Shown: positions 19,657 through 30,356 of the stretch, piece after piece
Numbering within the stretch: the stretch's first letter is position 1
Layout: the number at the start of each line of letters is the position of its first letter
From: Sporosarcina gallistercoris
GTDB lineage: Bacteria > Bacillota > Bacilli > Bacillales_A > Planococcaceae
Reading direction: 5' to 3'
Length of the DNA: 64,000 nt
NCBI RefSeq assembly: GCF_014836415.1
Contig: NZ_JACSQY010000008.1
Coordinates: 101,821 to 165,820 of the forward strand
The notes under the pieces: generated by a model
The model's database searches: none
What the model was told of the DNA's origin: nothing
What the model saw: the letters and a program-made list of their open reading frames with translations, nothing else
Made by a program: the position numbers and the translations under genes

Positions 19657-19684
19657 ATTCTACCATTGTAGAATGGAATTTGAA
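19657..19684 (-). promoter_or_regulatory. probable promoter of the hprK operon
   Basis: Minus strand: TTCAAA, about 16 nt, then an extended -10 TGGTAGAAT. It lies about 40 nt upstream of the hprK ATG. The -35 is poor, so the extended -10 is the main support. Confidence 0.55.
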
Positions 19685-19736
19685 CGGTTTTTAGCACCAA
19701 TTGTTCTCCTTGCCTCACAATTATAGATCACGAAGG

Positions 19737-19771
19737 AAAAAGCCTTCCCTCGAATAGTTCGAGAGAAGGCC
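19737..19771 (-). terminator. yvlB terminator
   Basis: GCCTTCTCTCGAA pairs with TTCGAGGGAAGGC around a 3-nt loop, followed by five T, directly after the yvlB stop. Confidence 0.88.
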
Positions 19772-19781
19772 AACACAACCA

Positions 19782-21014
19782 TTATTCGTTCTTGTCCGGC
19801 GTATAACAAACCATCACGGAACCTGTTTTAGATTCTGCAAACAAGTGCAGAGTAGACGGAGTGTCCTGGACATCCTTCTTGAAGTTCATGGAACGATGTA
19901 ACAGCTGATCTTGAGTGGAAGTATTCTCAGTATCCGGCAGTTTCAAGTTCAAGCTGCCGATCGTGGATGTAATGCTTCCTACTAATGACAGCGCGCTAGG
20001 TACATACAGCTCGATATTGCCTCCGACACTTTTCACATCGATTTTTTCAGGAATCTCATGGGTGGTCGTCACGGATATCGAGCCGTTCAGTGTGCGGGCT
20101 TGGGTATCTTTCACTTTCCCATCAATGTAAATAAGTCCGTTCAGAGTCTGCGTTTCAAGTTGCTGACTTTCTAGGCTCAGCAGACGAATTTCCCCATTAA
20201 GCGTTTCGATATCCACATCGACTGTTTTCACATAGCTGACATTCACTTTTCCGTTACCCGTCTTCACTCGGAGTACGTCTGCTTCTAGGTTACGCAAATC
20301 GAATCCGCCATTCAACAAGCGAACGGAAATCTTGCGGTACGTTTTTTTAGGGACGGTGAGGACTGTATTCACTTGAATGGTTTTTGAATTACATGAAATC
20401 CTGAGTGATTGGTCATCTGCTACAAAAATCAGTTTTTCCAAAAACTCCCGCTTCGCATCTTCTTCGGAACTGGACGTAAAGGTCTTCACAGAAAATACCG
20501 CTGTGATTTCGTCTCCTTCACCTGGTACAATCGATAGTTTACCGTTATCGATATCCACGATAAGCTCATCCAATTCTTTTCCATCTTTTTGAGCTTTGTG
20601 CTCAAACGTCGTTGAAGCACCAAACGGATTTTCCACATCGAACTGCTTTACTTTTTGAACCGCACTTTGCATGAATTGCATGAACTGATCACCGACGTTC
20701 GTTAAATCCTTACGAATGTCTTCCATGAATTCGTCAGCAGAAGTACCCGACCATCCATATTTAGAAGATGATCCTTTTTCTTTTGACGATTGTTCTTTCC
20801 CAGGTTCGGTATAACTTTCTCCCGTCGCTTTCTGTTGTTGCGGTTTTTCTTGTGCAGTCTCTTGTGTGTGCGCTGGGTCCATATCAATTGAAAAACCAGC
20901 CGGTTTCTTCGCAGAATCTTTTTCAGATAATGCTTCTAACAATGTGAGAGCCTCGTCCGTTGATATCGTTCCATTTTCAAGCATATTTAAAATGCGTTTT
21001 CTTTCGTTTTGCAT
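19782..21014 (-). CDS. yvlB: DUF4097 protein with N-terminal SHOCT-like segment (YvlB-type)
   Basis: 410 residues. The N-terminal MQNERKRILNMLENGTISTDEALTLLEAL is a short helical SHOCT-like module found in envelope-stress proteins; a low-complexity Gln/Lys/Ser linker follows (residues about 45-85), then a beta-helix-like DUF4097 repeat region (LRNLEADVLRVKTGNGKVNVSYVKTVDVDIETLNGEIRLL, about residues 240-285). It has no signal peptide or membrane helix. B. subtilis YvlB is linked to the cell-envelope-stress regulon, but its biochemical role is unclear. It is upstream of hprK in the same order as in B. subtilis. Confidence 0.83.
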   Translation of the reverse strand: MQNERKRILNMLENGTISTDEALTLLEALSEKDSAKKPAGFSIDMDPAHTQETAQEKPQQQKATGESYTEPGKEQSSKEKGSSSKYGWSGTSADEFMEDIRKDLTNVGDQFMQFMQSAVQKVKQFDVENPFGASTTFEHKAQKDGKELDELIVDIDNGKLSIVPGEGDEITAVFSVKTFTSSSEEDAKREFLEKLIFVADDQSLRISCNSKTIQVNTVLTVPKKTYRKISVRLLNGGFDLRNLEADVLRVKTGNGKVNVSYVKTVDVDIETLNGEIRLLSLESQQLETQTLNGLIYIDGKVKDTQARTLNGSISVTTTHEIPEKIDVKSVGGNIELYVPSALSLVGSITSTIGSLNLKLPDTENTSTQDQLLHRSMNFKKDVQDTPSTLHLFAESKTGSVMVCYTPDKNE

Positions 21015-21086
21015 TTCTTTCGCCTCCTAAGTGGAATGATGGTGCATATGATCTGCTTATCTATACGGTTCACAACCAAAAAAGTT

Positions 21087-23960
21087 TCATGTCACTGGAT
21101 TTTCAGCTTGTTCGATTCTTGCAGTCATACGGCCCCGATCCCGCTCCAAAATAGGTTTCAAGTACATTCCCGTATACGATTTTTTATTTTCCGCTACCTG
21201 TTCAGGTGTGCCTGTAGCGATGATTTGACCGCCTTTGTCACCACCTTCAGGTCCAAGGTCAATAATATGATCGACAGTTTTAATAACATCTAGATTATGT
21301 TCGATCACTAACACTGTATTTCCAGACTCGACAAGGCGTTCCAAGACTTTGAGCAGTTTTGCGATATCATGGACGTGAAGTCCTGTCGTCGGTTCATCCA
21401 AGATGTAGAACGATTTCCCGTTGGAACGTTTATGAAGTTCTGAAGCGAGTTTGACGCGTTGAGCTTCTCCGCCGGAAAGTGTCGTCGCGGGTTGTCCCAA
21501 TTGAACATACCCTAATCCTACGTCAACAATTGTTTGCAATTTACGTTGGATCTTAGGGATATTTTCAAAGAATTCCGAAGCGGATTCCGCTGTCATTTCA
21601 AGGACGTCTGCTATGTTCTTCCCTTTATACGTGACTTCAAGCGTTTCCCGGTTATATCGTTTCCCATGACATACATCACAAGGAACGTACACATCAGGCA
21701 GGAAGTGCATTTCGATTTTCAGAATCCCATCTCCACGGCACGCCTCACAACGTCCGCCTTTTACATTGAAACTGAATCTCCCTTTTTTGTAGCCTCGGAC
21801 TTTCGCTTCGTTCGTCATGGCAAATACATCTCTGACATCATCGAATACACCTGTATACGTAGCTGGGTTGGATCTTGGTGTCCGCCCGATTGGAGATTGG
21901 TCGATTTCAATTACCTTTTCTAATTCTTCCAATCCTTCTACGCTTTTATACGCCCCTGGTCGTTGTTTTGAGCGATTTAACTTTTGCGCCAGTATTTTAT
22001 GCAGCACACTGTTGATGAGCGTACTTTTCCCCGATCCGGAAACGCCTGTAACAGCGATGAACTGACCAAGCGGGAATTCGGCATTCACTTTTTTCAAGTT
22101 ATTTTCCGAAGCGCCTTTTATCGTCACTTTACGTCCGTCTGATTGTCGGCGTTCCGTCGGTAACGGAATGTAACGCTTGCCGCTCAAATACTGCCCTGTC
22201 AATGAGTTCGGATCTGCCATCACTTCTTCAGGAGTTCCAGCAGAGACGATTTCGCCTCCAGCTACCCCGGCACCCGGCCCGATATCGATCAAGTAATCGG
22301 CTTCCATCATCGTGTCTTCATCGTGTTCCACGACAATGAGTGTGTTTCCGATATCCCTCATACTCTTCAACGTGCTGATGAGCCGGTCGTTATCTCTTTG
22401 ATGAAGCCCGATAGAAGGCTCATCCAAAATATAAAGGACGCCAGTTAAGCGTGAACCTATCTGAGTTGCAAGTCGGATCCGTTGTGCTTCTCCGCCAGAA
22501 AGGGTTCCTGCTGCACGGGAGAGCGTTAAATAATCGAGACCGACATTGACAAGAAAGCCGAGTCGCTCGTTGATTTCCCGCAGGATCAGCTCTGCGATTT
22601 TCGCATCTTTTTCAGAAAGCTGAAGATTATTGAAAAACGAGCTTGCTTCCACAATCGACTTCTCCGTCACTTGTCCAACGTGGAGGTTATCCACTTTGAC
22701 AGCAAGAGATTCCTGTTTCAATCGGTACCCATTACATGTCGGGCACGGACGTTGTGCCATGTATTTCTCCATCTGTTCACGTACATAGTCGGAAGAAGTA
22801 TCTTTGAAGCGGCGCTCCACGTTCGATAGAACCCCTTCAAAGTAAATCGCATTATCACGGGTCTGGCCGAATTCGTTCGTATATTTGAATCGGATTTTGT
22901 CTTCTTTCGAGCCGTAAAGGATTTTGTCCAAATCTTCTTTTGCCATTTCATCGACAGGACAGTCCATGGAAATCCCATAATGCTGAGCAACTGTCTTCAA
23001 AAGTTCTGGATAATATTGCGAACTTGTCGGAATCCAAGGTACAATCGCATCCTCTTTCAGGGACAGAGAGGGATCAGGGATCACAAGGTCCGGATCGACT
23101 TCCAATTTCATCCCAAGTCCATCACAATCCGGGCATGCCCCAAATGGACTGTTGAACGAAAACATCCTCGGTTCTAGTTCCCCGATAGAGAATCCGCAAA
23201 TCGGACATGCATGATGTTCGCTGAATAAGAGTTCTTCCCCGTCAATCACATCGACAAGTGCAGCTCCTTCGGAAAGACGAAGAGCCGCTTCAAGAGAATC
23301 ACTGAGTCTCCCTGCAATCCCCTCTTTAATGACAACCCGGTCGACCACGACTTCGATGTTATGCTTCTTGTTTTTGTTCAGCTCAATATTGTCATCTAAA
23401 TCGAACGTTTCGCCATCGATTCGCACACGGACATATCCTTGCTTTTTCAAGTCTTCCAGCAGCTTGACATGTGTACCTTTTCGCCCTGAAACGATAGGCG
23501 CTAATATCTGGATCCGTGTCCGTTCTTCCAGCTCCAGTACACGGTCGGTCATTTGTTCGACCGTCTGTGAAGTGATTTCAATTCCGTGATTAGGACAAAT
23601 CGGCTTTCCGACGCGAGCGTACAGCAATCTTAAATAGTCGTATATTTCGGTAACTGTACCCACTGTGGAACGTGGGTTGCGGCTCGTCGTTTTCTGATCT
23701 ATCGAAATGGCTGGTGAAAGTCCTTCTATCAGATCCACATCCGGTTTGTCCATCTGTCCGAGAAATTGCCGAGCATAGGAAGAGAGAGACTCTACATACC
23801 GGCGTTGCCCTTCTGCATAAATCGTATCAAAAGCGAGGGATGATTTCCCGGAGCCGGAGAGACCCGTCATCACGACCAACTGGTCCCGGGGAATGGTGAC
23901 GTTAATATTTTTCAAATTGTGCGCTCGCGCACCTTGAATATAGATTTCAGTATTTTTCAT
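21087..23960 (-). CDS. uvrA: excinuclease ABC subunit A
   Basis: 957-residue nucleotide-excision repair ATPase that recognises damage as a dimer and loads UvrB. It has two ABC modules: Walker [10 protein letters not shown] (about residue 33) and GVSGSGKST (about residue 640), signatures LSGGEAQR in both, and two zinc-finger regions ([10 protein letters not shown] with CPDC, and CEACRGDG with CDVCHG). AAAGGTGAG precedes its ATG. It is 6 nt after uvrB, in one operon with an upstream LexA box. Confidence 0.98.
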   Translation of the reverse strand: MKNTEIYIQGARAHNLKNINVTIPRDQLVVMTGLSGSGKSSLAFDTIYAEGQRRYVESLSSYARQFLGQMDKPDVDLIEGLSPAISIDQKTTSRNPRSTVGTVTEIYDYLRLLYARVGKPICPNHGIEITSQTVEQMTDRVLELEERTRIQILAPIVSGRKGTHVKLLEDLKKQGYVRVRIDGETFDLDDNIELNKNKKHNIEVVVDRVVIKEGIAGRLSDSLEAALRLSEGAALVDVIDGEELLFSEHHACPICGFSIGELEPRMFSFNSPFGACPDCDGLGMKLEVDPDLVIPDPSLSLKEDAIVPWIPTSSQYYPELLKTVAQHYGISMDCPVDEMAKEDLDKILYGSKEDKIRFKYTNEFGQTRDNAIYFEGVLSNVERRFKDTSSDYVREQMEKYMAQRPCPTCNGYRLKQESLAVKVDNLHVGQVTEKSIVEASSFFNNLQLSEKDAKIAELILREINERLGFLVNVGLDYLTLSRAAGTLSGGEAQRIRLATQIGSRLTGVLYILDEPSIGLHQRDNDRLISTLKSMRDIGNTLIVVEHDEDTMMEADYLIDIGPGAGVAGGEIVSAGTPEEVMADPNSLTGQYLSGKRYIPLPTERRQSDGRKVTIKGASENNLKKVNAEFPLGQFIAVTGVSGSGKSTLINSVLHKILAQKLNRSKQRPGAYKSVEGLEELEKVIEIDQSPIGRTPRSNPATYTGVFDDVRDVFAMTNEAKVRGYKKGRFSFNVKGGRCEACRGDGILKIEMHFLPDVYVPCDVCHGKRYNRETLEVTYKGKNIADVLEMTAESASEFFENIPKIQRKLQTIVDVGLGYVQLGQPATTLSGGEAQRVKLASELHKRSNGKSFYILDEPTTGLHVHDIAKLLKVLERLVESGNTVLVIEHNLDVIKTVDHIIDLGPEGGDKGGQIIATGTPEQVAENKKSYTGMYLKPILERDRGRMTARIEQAENPVT

Positions 23961-23966
23961 GCCTTC

Positions 23967-25949
23967 TCACCTTTCTGCTTTCAGTTCCAGTATGGTATCT
24001 CGCAGTTCAGCTGCACGTTCGAAATCGAGTGCTTTCGCTGATTCTTTCATTTCTTTTTCAAGCGATGCCAGCAATGTCATTTTTTCTTCTTTCGTTAACT
24101 TCTTGCCTTCCGTCACTTTATCCACAAAGGAGAGGGTTTCTTCTGCAGTCTGTGTTGCACGGATGACATCGCGTATTCCTTTTTGAATCGTCTTCGGTGT
24201 AATGTTGTGCTTTTCGTTGTAAGCGATTTGTATTTCGCGGCGACGCTGAGTTTCTTCAATCGCTTTGTTCATGGAGTCCGTGTATCGGTCTGCGTACATA
24301 ATGACCCGTCCTTCTGAGTTCCGGGCAGCACGGCCAATCGTTTGGATAAGTGCCCGTTCTGAACGCAGGAACCCTTCTTTGTCGGCATCCAGAATTGTTA
24401 CCAATGATACTTCCGGTATATCGAGACCTTCCCTCAATAAGTTAATGCCGACCAATACGTCGTAAATTCCGAGTCTTAGCTCACGGATAATCTCGATCCG
24501 CTCGAGTGTCTTGATTTCCGAGTGGAGGTAGTTCACTTTCACTCCAGCTTCTTTTAAATAATCCGTCAAGTCTTCGGACATTTTCTTCGTGAGCGTCGTC
24601 ACTAGCACACGTTCGTTCCTCCGCGCACGTTCGTGGATTTCATCCAGCAAATCGTCAATCTGCCCTTCGATCGGACGTACTTCAATAATCGGATCAAGTA
24701 AACCGGTCGGGCGAATAATCTGTTCTACCATTTTGGGTGTATGTTCGATTTCATACGGACCTGGGGTTGCCGAAACGTAAATGGCCTGATTGACGTGTTT
24801 TTCAAATTCCTCAAACATGAGCGGACGGTTATCCAATGCGGAAGGCAGGCGGAAGCCGTGCTCCACTAGCACTTTCTTTCTCGCTTGGTCACCGTTATAC
24901 ATGCCTCGAATCTGAGGAAGCGTCACGTGGCTTTCATCCGCCACTATGAGAAAGTCATCCGGGAAATAGTCGATCAGCGTATACGGCGTCTCTCCTGCAG
25001 CACGAAGGGATAAATGACGGGAGTAGTTTTCGATTCCTGAACAGAAACCCATCTCTCTCATCATTTCCAGGTCGTAGCGTGTTCGTTGTTCAAGCCGCTG
25101 TGCCTCCAGGAGTTTGTCATTCTCACGAAGTATTTTCAGTTGTTCTTCCAATTCTATTTCTATCCGCTCAATCGCTTTCACCATTTTCGCTTCACCTGTG
25201 ACGAAGTGGGAATTCGGGAAGATGGCGACGTGTTCACGTTCACCGAGAACTTCGCCTGTTAGTGCATCCACTTCACGCAACCGGTCGATTTCGTCTCCGA
25301 AAAATTCAATCCGGATACATCGTTCATCTTGAGATGCCGGAAAGATTTCCACGACATCCCCTCTTACACGGAACGTGCCACGTGTAAAACTAACATCGTT
25401 GCGTTCATATAGGTTATCCACAAATCTACGCAATAACTGATTTCTGTCGATTTCCAGCCCAGGACGCAGCGAAATCATATGGGCACCATATTCTTCAGGT
25501 GAACCTAGGCCATATATGCATGAGACCGAAGCGACAATAAGAACGTCTCTTCGTTCAAAGAGAGCTGCCGTCGCTGAGTGACGCAATTTATCGATCTCGT
25601 CGTTTATACTGGAGTCTTTTTCAATATACGTATCTGTTTGAGGGACATAAGCTTCCGGCTGATAATAGTCATAGAAACTGACAAAGTACTCAACCGCGTT
25701 GTCCGGGAAAAACTCTTTGAATTCACTATATAGTTGACCCGCAAGCGTTTTGTTATGAGCGATGACCAGCGTCGGTTTATTAATTTCCGTTACAACGTTG
25801 GATACGGTGAAAGTCTTCCCCGTACCGGTTGCACCGAGTAACGTCTGGTGCTTTTCTCCGTTCTCAATTCCCGCTACCAATTCTTTAATGGCAGTCGGCT
25901 GATCTCCTTGCGGTGTATATGGGGCTTGAAGGTTAAATGTATCTGTCAC
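23967..25949 (-). CDS. uvrB: excinuclease ABC subunit B
   Basis: 660-residue DNA-damage verification helicase. Walker A GATGTGKT near residue 40, the beta-hairpin region [21 protein letters not shown], helicase motifs [11 protein letters not shown] and [16 protein letters not shown], and a C-terminal UVR motif ([22 protein letters not shown]). The start is GTG at 25949 after GGGAGTG. It is the first gene of uvrB-uvrA, preceded by a promoter and a LexA operator. Confidence 0.98.
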   Translation of the reverse strand: MTDTFNLQAPYTPQGDQPTAIKELVAGIENGEKHQTLLGATGTGKTFTVSNVVTEINKPTLVIAHNKTLAGQLYSEFKEFFPDNAVEYFVSFYDYYQPEAYVPQTDTYIEKDSSINDEIDKLRHSATAALFERRDVLIVASVSCIYGLGSPEEYGAHMISLRPGLEIDRNQLLRRFVDNLYERNDVSFTRGTFRVRGDVVEIFPASQDERCIRIEFFGDEIDRLREVDALTGEVLGEREHVAIFPNSHFVTGEAKMVKAIERIEIELEEQLKILRENDKLLEAQRLEQRTRYDLEMMREMGFCSGIENYSRHLSLRAAGETPYTLIDYFPDDFLIVADESHVTLPQIRGMYNGDQARKKVLVEHGFRLPSALDNRPLMFEEFEKHVNQAIYVSATPGPYEIEHTPKMVEQIIRPTGLLDPIIEVRPIEGQIDDLLDEIHERARRNERVLVTTLTKKMSEDLTDYLKEAGVKVNYLHSEIKTLERIEIIRELRLGIYDVLVGINLLREGLDIPEVSLVTILDADKEGFLRSERALIQTIGRAARNSEGRVIMYADRYTDSMNKAIEETQRRREIQIAYNEKHNITPKTIQKGIRDVIRATQTAEETLSFVDKVTEGKKLTKEEKMTLLASLEKEMKESAKALDFERAAELRDTILELKAER

Positions 25950-25982
25950 TGAACGTCACTCCCTAGTATTCCTCTACTGTCT

Positions 25983-26033
25983 ATTTTATCACATTCCCTC
26001 TCTGTGCCAAAGCGAAAAGCGAACGTACGTTTT
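25983..26033 (-). promoter_or_regulatory. uvrB promoter with LexA (DinR) box
   Basis: Minus strand promoter: TTGGCA (26010-26005), 16-nt spacer, TAAAAT (25988-25983). At 26020-26033 CGAACgtacGTTTT matches 13 of the 14 positions of the B. subtilis SOS box CGAACRNRYGTTYC. The box lies about 10 nt upstream of the -35, so uvrBA should belong to the SOS regulon. Confidence 0.8.
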
Positions 26034-26052
26034 TTCTTATAAAAATTCTTGC

Positions 26053-26084
26053 AAAAAAAACCTGTACGCAATTGCGCACAGGTT
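26053..26084 (-). terminator. terminator after the IDEAL-domain gene
   Basis: Minus strand: AACCTGTGCGCAATTGCGTACAGGTT folds on itself (10-bp stem, one mismatch) and is followed by T-rich sequence, directly after the stop at 26089. Confidence 0.85.
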
Positions 26085-26088
26085 GGAA

Positions 26089-26325
26089 TCATTCTTTCTC
26101 TTCTAATTGAAGTAACGTATCTGTCAGATGCATAAAAGTCGGTTTATCATTACGATCCAGGGCCGTATCAATCTCTTCCAGCAAACGTGTTCGAGTTTGT
26201 TCACGGTGGATATGATTCAGAAACAAATCGATGTAGATGTCATTCAGCATTTTTTCCGCTTGCATTGAGGAACTATTCTTTCCCACAGCCTTTAGGAACT
26301 CAGCATATGAATAATTATTCTCCAT
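26089..26325 (-). CDS. IDEAL-domain protein
   Basis: 78 residues. The C-terminal half carries the IDEAL-domain core, LLEEIDTALDRNDKPTFMHLTDTL (about residues 50-73), found in small Bacillales proteins and in some competence and regulatory proteins. The ATG at 26325 is preferred to a GTG at 26334 because AGGTG lies 6 nt before it. Function unknown, and there are no recognised partners in the neighbourhood. Confidence 0.85.
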   Translation of the reverse strand: MENNYSYAEFLKAVGKNSSSMQAEKMLNDIYIDLFLNHIHREQTRTRLLEEIDTALDRNDKPTFMHLTDTLLQLEEKE

Positions 26326-26400
26326 CTCTCTCACCTCGGAACCCTTTTAATTATTGTAACGAATCCACCCTCCATTTTGCAAGTACTTTTTCGAATATTC

Positions 26401-27609
26401 CTACTCTTCTTCTTTGTTATTCGATAATCGAATTGTCGCTTCGGAGATGATCAGCACAACTGCTCCCATTATTAGAGGAGTCACCGATAGACCATGCATC
26501 AGTAACCCTGCAATGGCTACCAGTCCTGCCTGCAGCCATTGGACACGCTCCGTCAAACGGAAAATTTCTTTCGGGCGTGTCTCTTCTGTATTCGGGAATA
26601 ACAAATCCATCCGGAATTCATCACCTCCGCGAAGTGTTTGCAGCGTCTGAATCGCTGATGCGAAGGCTAATGCTCCAATGAAGACGAAGGCCACGATCGG
26701 GAATGGTATGAACAGCACCCCTATAATCGATAGCGCTGTTAAACGGAGCCATAACCAAAATGATTCGTCCGTGCGTATAAACGTCCGACGCAGCAAAAAG
26801 CTCTGTGCTTCTGTATGTTCAACGTTTGCCACTGGCATGAATAGACCGAGCCATGATCTTTTACTGATAGACCCCTTCAAATGAGGAACTTCGGTAAAAT
26901 AATTTGCAAAACGATAGAAGCCCATCATCCGATTCTGCTCCAGTTCGATGAAATGTGTATAAGGGAATGGCTGCACAGCCGCTTTCTTCATCCACAACAA
27001 ACCGTATAGAATATAGGCGATTGCAATGACCACAAGGATGATCCATTGTTCAGCCAAGACGGCATAAAACAAAAGCATGTTTAGTACGAAGCGGATGAAG
27101 CGATCCTGCCATACTCCCTGTCCTTCGTTCGCTTTCCGATAAAAGAATTCAATTCTTACACTTGAATACATAGCGGCAATGATGAGAAGCAGTAATAATC
27201 CGAATACCGATTTACCCCCGATGTCATAAGCACTCAACATCGGCAGCGCTACGATGAAAACAATGACCGGTAACGGCAATTTCGAAAAGAACGTCCAATT
27301 CAACGCTCGCCCTGTATAGGTCGGTAATTCTTTCTCAAGAGGCAGCAAGTAGACAGCGTCTGCCGGTTTTAACAGCGTCACAGGGGTCGCTATGAACGTC
27401 GAACCCGCAAGCAATAATGCAATAAGCCAAATGGCAGGTAAGTCAGCGGGTACATCTTTTAGCCATTCACTGTAGGCATAGCCTGCTGCACCAATCGAAA
27501 ACAGCAGCACAATCGCCAAGTGCCCCGTGAACACATATTGCAAGTACCGCTGCAGCTCCATCACATATTTACCGAAACGGCTACCCCACACGTCACGTAA
27601 GCTGTTCAT
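26401..27609 (-). CDS. ecsB: ABC transporter permease EcsB
   Basis: 402-residue membrane protein with about 10 membrane segments (for example LAIVLLFSIGAAGYAYSEW, LPAIWLIALLLAGSTFIA). EcsB is the permease of the EcsAB exporter, which in B. subtilis affects secretion, processing of the RsiW anti-sigma factor by RasP, competence and sporulation. The start overlaps ecsA by 17 nt. The typical upstream prsA, hit and scoC genes of this neighbourhood are present, supporting the assignment. Confidence 0.9.
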   Translation of the reverse strand: MNSLRDVWGSRFGKYVMELQRYLQYVFTGHLAIVLLFSIGAAGYAYSEWLKDVPADLPAIWLIALLLAGSTFIATPVTLLKPADAVYLLPLEKELPTYTGRALNWTFFSKLPLPVIVFIVALPMLSAYDIGGKSVFGLLLLLIIAAMYSSVRIEFFYRKANEGQGVWQDRFIRFVLNMLLFYAVLAEQWIILVVIAIAYILYGLLWMKKAAVQPFPYTHFIELEQNRMMGFYRFANYFTEVPHLKGSISKRSWLGLFMPVANVEHTEAQSFLLRRTFIRTDESFWLWLRLTALSIIGVLFIPFPIVAFVFIGALAFASAIQTLQTLRGGDEFRMDLLFPNTEETRPKEIFRLTERVQWLQAGLVAIAGLLMHGLSVTPLIMGAVVLIISEATIRLSNNKEEE

Positions 27610-28342
27610 AGTCAGCTTCCTCTGTCATCGCAATGTATAAGTCATCCAGTGACGCTCCAGGACGGCCGAATGCTTTCCTTAAATCATCCATCGTTCCATG
27701 TGCCCGCACGCTGCCTTCGTGCAAGAGGATGATTCGATCGCAATGTTTTTCAGCAGTCGACAATACGTGTGTCGACATCAGCACCGAAGCGCCGCTTTCC
27801 GTTCTCTGTGTAAGTTGAGCAAGCAATGAGCGAATGCCTAGCGGATCTAGTCCGACAAAGGGTTCATCGATAATATAAAGTGCGGGTTCTGCAAGGAAGG
27901 CACACATGATCATGACTTTTTGCCTCATCCCTTTCGAAAAGTGGGATGGATACCATTTTAAGCGCTTTTCCATTCGGAACTCTTTCAATAGTGCCGCAGA
28001 TCTCGCTTCAAAAACGTCTTGCGGGATGCTGTACGCCATTGCGGTCAACTCTAAATGCTCACGTAACGTCAGTTCCTCATACAAGATTGGCGTTTCCGGA
28101 ATGTAACTGAATGACTTCCGGTAGACTTCAGCATCCTCGTTAAACGTGACACCGTTAATTTCAATGGTGCCCCCATGGGGATTCATCAGCCCGATGATGT
28201 GCTTGATCGTTGTACTTTTCCCGGCACCATTCAGTCCGATCAACCCGACCAATTCACCTTTTTGAATGTTAAATGATACTTCATGTAAAACCGGTTTTCT
28301 TGAATAACCGCCTGTTACGTCTTTCAAGTCAAGTATTGCCAT
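27593..28342 (-). CDS. ecsA: ABC transporter ATP-binding protein EcsA
   Basis: 249 residues with Walker A GLNGAGKST (about residue 36), Q-loop region FSYIPETP, signature FSKGMRQKVMIM, and Walker B LYIIDEPFVGLDP. EcsA energises EcsB. GGAGG lies 6-8 nt before the ATG. It is divergent from hit, as in B. subtilis. Confidence 0.95.
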   Translation of the reverse strand: MAILDLKDVTGGYSRKPVLHEVSFNIQKGELVGLIGLNGAGKSTTIKHIIGLMNPHGGTIEINGVTFNEDAEVYRKSFSYIPETPILYEELTLREHLELTAMAYSIPQDVFEARSAALLKEFRMEKRLKWYPSHFSKGMRQKVMIMCAFLAEPALYIIDEPFVGLDPLGIRSLLAQLTQRTESGASVLMSTHVLSTAEKHCDRIILLHEGSVRAHGTMDDLRKAFGRPGASLDDLYIAMTEEADYEQLT

Positions 28343-28461
28343 GCGTCTTCCTCCATTCTTCTTCTAGTTTACCAAATCTGAAACAACAATGCCTTGTCCA
28401 ACCCATGCTGATTATCTGAAAATATGCTACACTAATGACATTCATGAAAGGAAGTGTACAA

Positions 28462-28893
28462 ATGTCCTCTTGTATTTTCTGTAAAATCGCAGCTGGGGAA
28501 CTCCCTGGAGAAATTTTGTATGAAGATGATCACGTAATTGCTTTCATGGACATTATGCCAGTGACTAAAGGGCATGTCCTCCTCATTCCGAAAACCCATA
28601 GGGAAAATGTATATGACCTGACTTCTGATGAGGCTTCTCACCTGTTTGCAGTTGCTCCTAAAATTGCAAAAGCCATTAAGGATACCTTCGAACCAGCGGG
28701 TATGAATCTCGTCCAAAACAATGGCGCAGCAGCCGGTCAAGCCGTTTTCCACTTCCATCTGCATTTCGTCCCTAGATACGACGAAACAGATGGGTATCGC
28801 CCAACATGGGAACAGAAAACGGAAGAGTTCCCTAGTGAACGAATCCAGGAACTTGCAGGAGACATTAAAAACCATCTCCAGACAAACGCGTAA
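28462..28893 (+). CDS. hit: HIT family protein
   Basis: 143-residue histidine-triad nucleotide-binding protein, probably a nucleoside-phosphoramidate hydrolase. Typical motifs are CIFCKIAAGE near the N-terminus (Zn-type Cys pair) and the triad HFHLHFVPR near residue 110. The ATG at 28462 has AAAGGAAG at 7 nt and fits the family length of about 145. The earlier ATG at 28435 is rejected. Divergent from ecsA. Confidence 0.95.
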   Translation: MSSCIFCKIAAGELPGEILYEDDHVIAFMDIMPVTKGHVLLIPKTHRENVYDLTSDEASHLFAVAPKIAKAIKDTFEPAGMNLVQNNGAAAGQAVFHFHLHFVPRYDETDGYRPTWEQKTEEFPSERIQELAGDIKNHLQTNA

Positions 28894-28970
28894 CATAGCA
28901 TTTGTCATTCAATCAGGTTTTAACTCTTCCTAACTAGGAAATGAACCAATTAAGAAGGAGTGTGCTCAAA

Positions 28971-29327
28971 ATGAAAACATCCACATTTTTTGCAGGACTG
29001 GCTGTCGGGTCAGTCGCTGCTGCCGTTACTGTTCTCTACTCAACTCCGCAGTCCGGAAGTGAAATGCGATCTTCCGTAGCAACTGCATCCGCCGATATGA
29101 TGGCAAAGTTGAAAGATGTAAAAGGCAGAGTCAATGAGTTGAAAGATTCCGTTTCCGATTTTGCTAGCGAAAACGTCCAGCCTGCTATTGAAGGGGTCAA
29201 AGATTCGGTAGGCGGTTGGCGCACTGCGGATCCGGGTTCACGTAACCGGTTAGAGAGCGAGATTCACGAAATCCAATCTGCAATCGAAGAACTTGAACGT
29301 TCTGTTGCCGCTCAACAAAATAATTGA
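28971..29327 (+). CDS. YtxH-domain protein (YhaH-type)
   Basis: 118 residues: a short hydrophobic N-terminus (TFFAGLAVGSVAAAVTVLYS) and a polar helical remainder with MAKLKDVKGRVNELKDSVSDF (about residues 45-65), typical of YtxH-type general-stress proteins. Such proteins are membrane-anchored; function is not known. The ATG at 28971 follows AAGGAG at good spacing. It lies between hit and scoC, the position of yhaH in B. subtilis, and has its own terminator. Confidence 0.78.
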   Translation: MKTSTFFAGLAVGSVAAAVTVLYSTPQSGSEMRSSVATASADMMAKLKDVKGRVNELKDSVSDFASENVQPAIEGVKDSVGGWRTADPGSRNRLESEIHEIQSAIEELERSVAAQQNN

Positions 29328-29335
29328 TATGACTG

Positions 29336-29366
29336 AAGCATTCCGATTTTCGGGATGCTTTTTTAT
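29336..29366 (+). terminator. terminator after the YtxH-domain gene
   Basis: AAGCATTCCG pairs with CGGGATGCTT around a 4-5 nt loop, followed by a T tract, 8 nt after the stop. Confidence 0.88.
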
Positions 29367-29411
29367 TTACTTATGGAAATGAAACGAATTGAATTATTTT
29401 TCAATTCTAAC

Positions 29412-29440
29412 TTTTTTATTTGTTGCTTTCCTGCTATAAT
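29412..29440 (+). promoter_or_regulatory. probable promoter of scoC
   Basis: Extended -10 TGCTATAAT at 29432-29440, with only a T-rich -35 region (TTTTTT) 17 nt upstream. About 37 nt before the scoC ATG. Confidence 0.55.
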
Positions 29441-29476
29441 GAAAATATCTATAGAAAATAGGAAGTAGGTGCTTGC

Positions 29477-30064
29477 ATGTCCGAACAAGAGTATTCCTTT
29501 AAGGAAGCAATGATTTACACTCAACGCCTTGCGCAGATGTCAAAAGCGTTGTGGAAAGCTGTTGAAAAAGATTGGCAACAATGGATAAAACCTTATGACT
29601 TGAATATTAACGAACACCACATACTTTGGATTGCCTATCATTTACAAGGTGCCACCATTTCAGATATCGCAAAGTTCGGAGTCATGCATGTATCTACCGC
29701 ATTCAATTTCTCGAAAAAATTAGAGCAACGAGGGTACTTGGAATTTTTCAAAAAAGAAGATGATCGTCGGAATACATATGTCCTCGTCACAGATCATGGA
29801 GAAGACTTGATCAAAGAAATGAACGCAAATTATTTTGTTACCGATCATTCCATTTTAAACGGTTCACTACCGATTAAAAATCTTTACGGGAAATTTCCTG
29901 AGTTTTTGGAAGTCATGTCCGTCATCCGTAATGTCTATGGGGAAGATTTCATGGAAATATTCGAAAAGGGATTTGAAAGCCTCGGCGAGACTTTTAAAGA
30001 AGAAGATGGGCGTCTAACGGCAGCTTCCGGTGAACTGAAACTCGCATCTGGTGAGGATAAATAA
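29477..30064 (+). CDS. scoC: HTH-type transcriptional regulator ScoC (Hpr)
   Basis: 195-residue MarR-family protein. The winged-HTH region [53 protein letters not shown] (about residues 35-85) is nearly identical to B. subtilis ScoC, a transition-state repressor of extracellular proteases and sporulation. GGTG precedes the ATG. It lies between the YtxH gene and prsA, as in B. subtilis. The C-terminus beyond residue 165 is acidic and less conserved. Confidence 0.94.
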   Translation: MSEQEYSFKEAMIYTQRLAQMSKALWKAVEKDWQQWIKPYDLNINEHHILWIAYHLQGATISDIAKFGVMHVSTAFNFSKKLEQRGYLEFFKKEDDRRNTYVLVTDHGEDLIKEMNANYFVTDHSILNGSLPIKNLYGKFPEFLEVMSVIRNVYGEDFMEIFEKGFESLGETFKEEDGRLTAASGELKLASGEDK

Positions 30065-30123
30065 TTCCCAAATCTCCGCTCAGTCTGCTATGATGGGAAG
30101 AGATGTCCAAAGGGGGTATGCAC

Positions 30124-30309
30124 GTGATTTTGATAATAACTGTTCTCTTTTCGCTATTCTACTTGTTCCAAATCAACAAAATGACGTTCGCGTTGTGCGA
30201 ATCACGAGAAATTCCTGAAGAAAAGCAAAATAAAATATATGCAACCGTAAATGTACTGATTACTATACTAATGTTGTCCCTTTACGTTGAAGTCTTTTTA
30301 AAGGTATGA
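30124..30309 (+). CDS. small membrane protein, 61 residues
   Basis: Two hydrophobic segments (LIITVLFSLFYLFQI and VNVLITILMLSLYVEVFL) separated by a polar loop. The GTG at 30124 lies 7 nt after AAAGGGGG, the best RBS choice; the ATG at 30118 is too close to it. It is between scoC and a terminator, so it is probably a separate unit or the last gene after scoC. I do not recognise the family. Confidence 0.6.
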   Translation: MILIITVLFSLFYLFQINKMTFALCESREIPEEKQNKIYATVNVLITILMLSLYVEVFLKV

Positions 30310-30315
30310 AAAGCG

Positions 30316-30350
30316 AAAAGTCCACCCCGTAAAACGGGATGGACTTTTTT
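30316..30350. terminator. bidirectional terminator between the small membrane gene and the YjcZ gene
   Basis: AAAAGTCCACCCCGT pairs with ACGGGATGGACTTTT around a 3-4 nt loop, followed by a T tract on plus and a T-rich run (TTTTCGCTTTT) on minus. It serves both flanking genes. Confidence 0.85.
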
Positions 30351-30356
30351 CATGTT

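Noticed and set aside
28432..28908. 158-codon frame on minus opposite hit
   Set aside because: Complete overlap with hit, which has strong HIT motifs; no RBS for the antisense frame.
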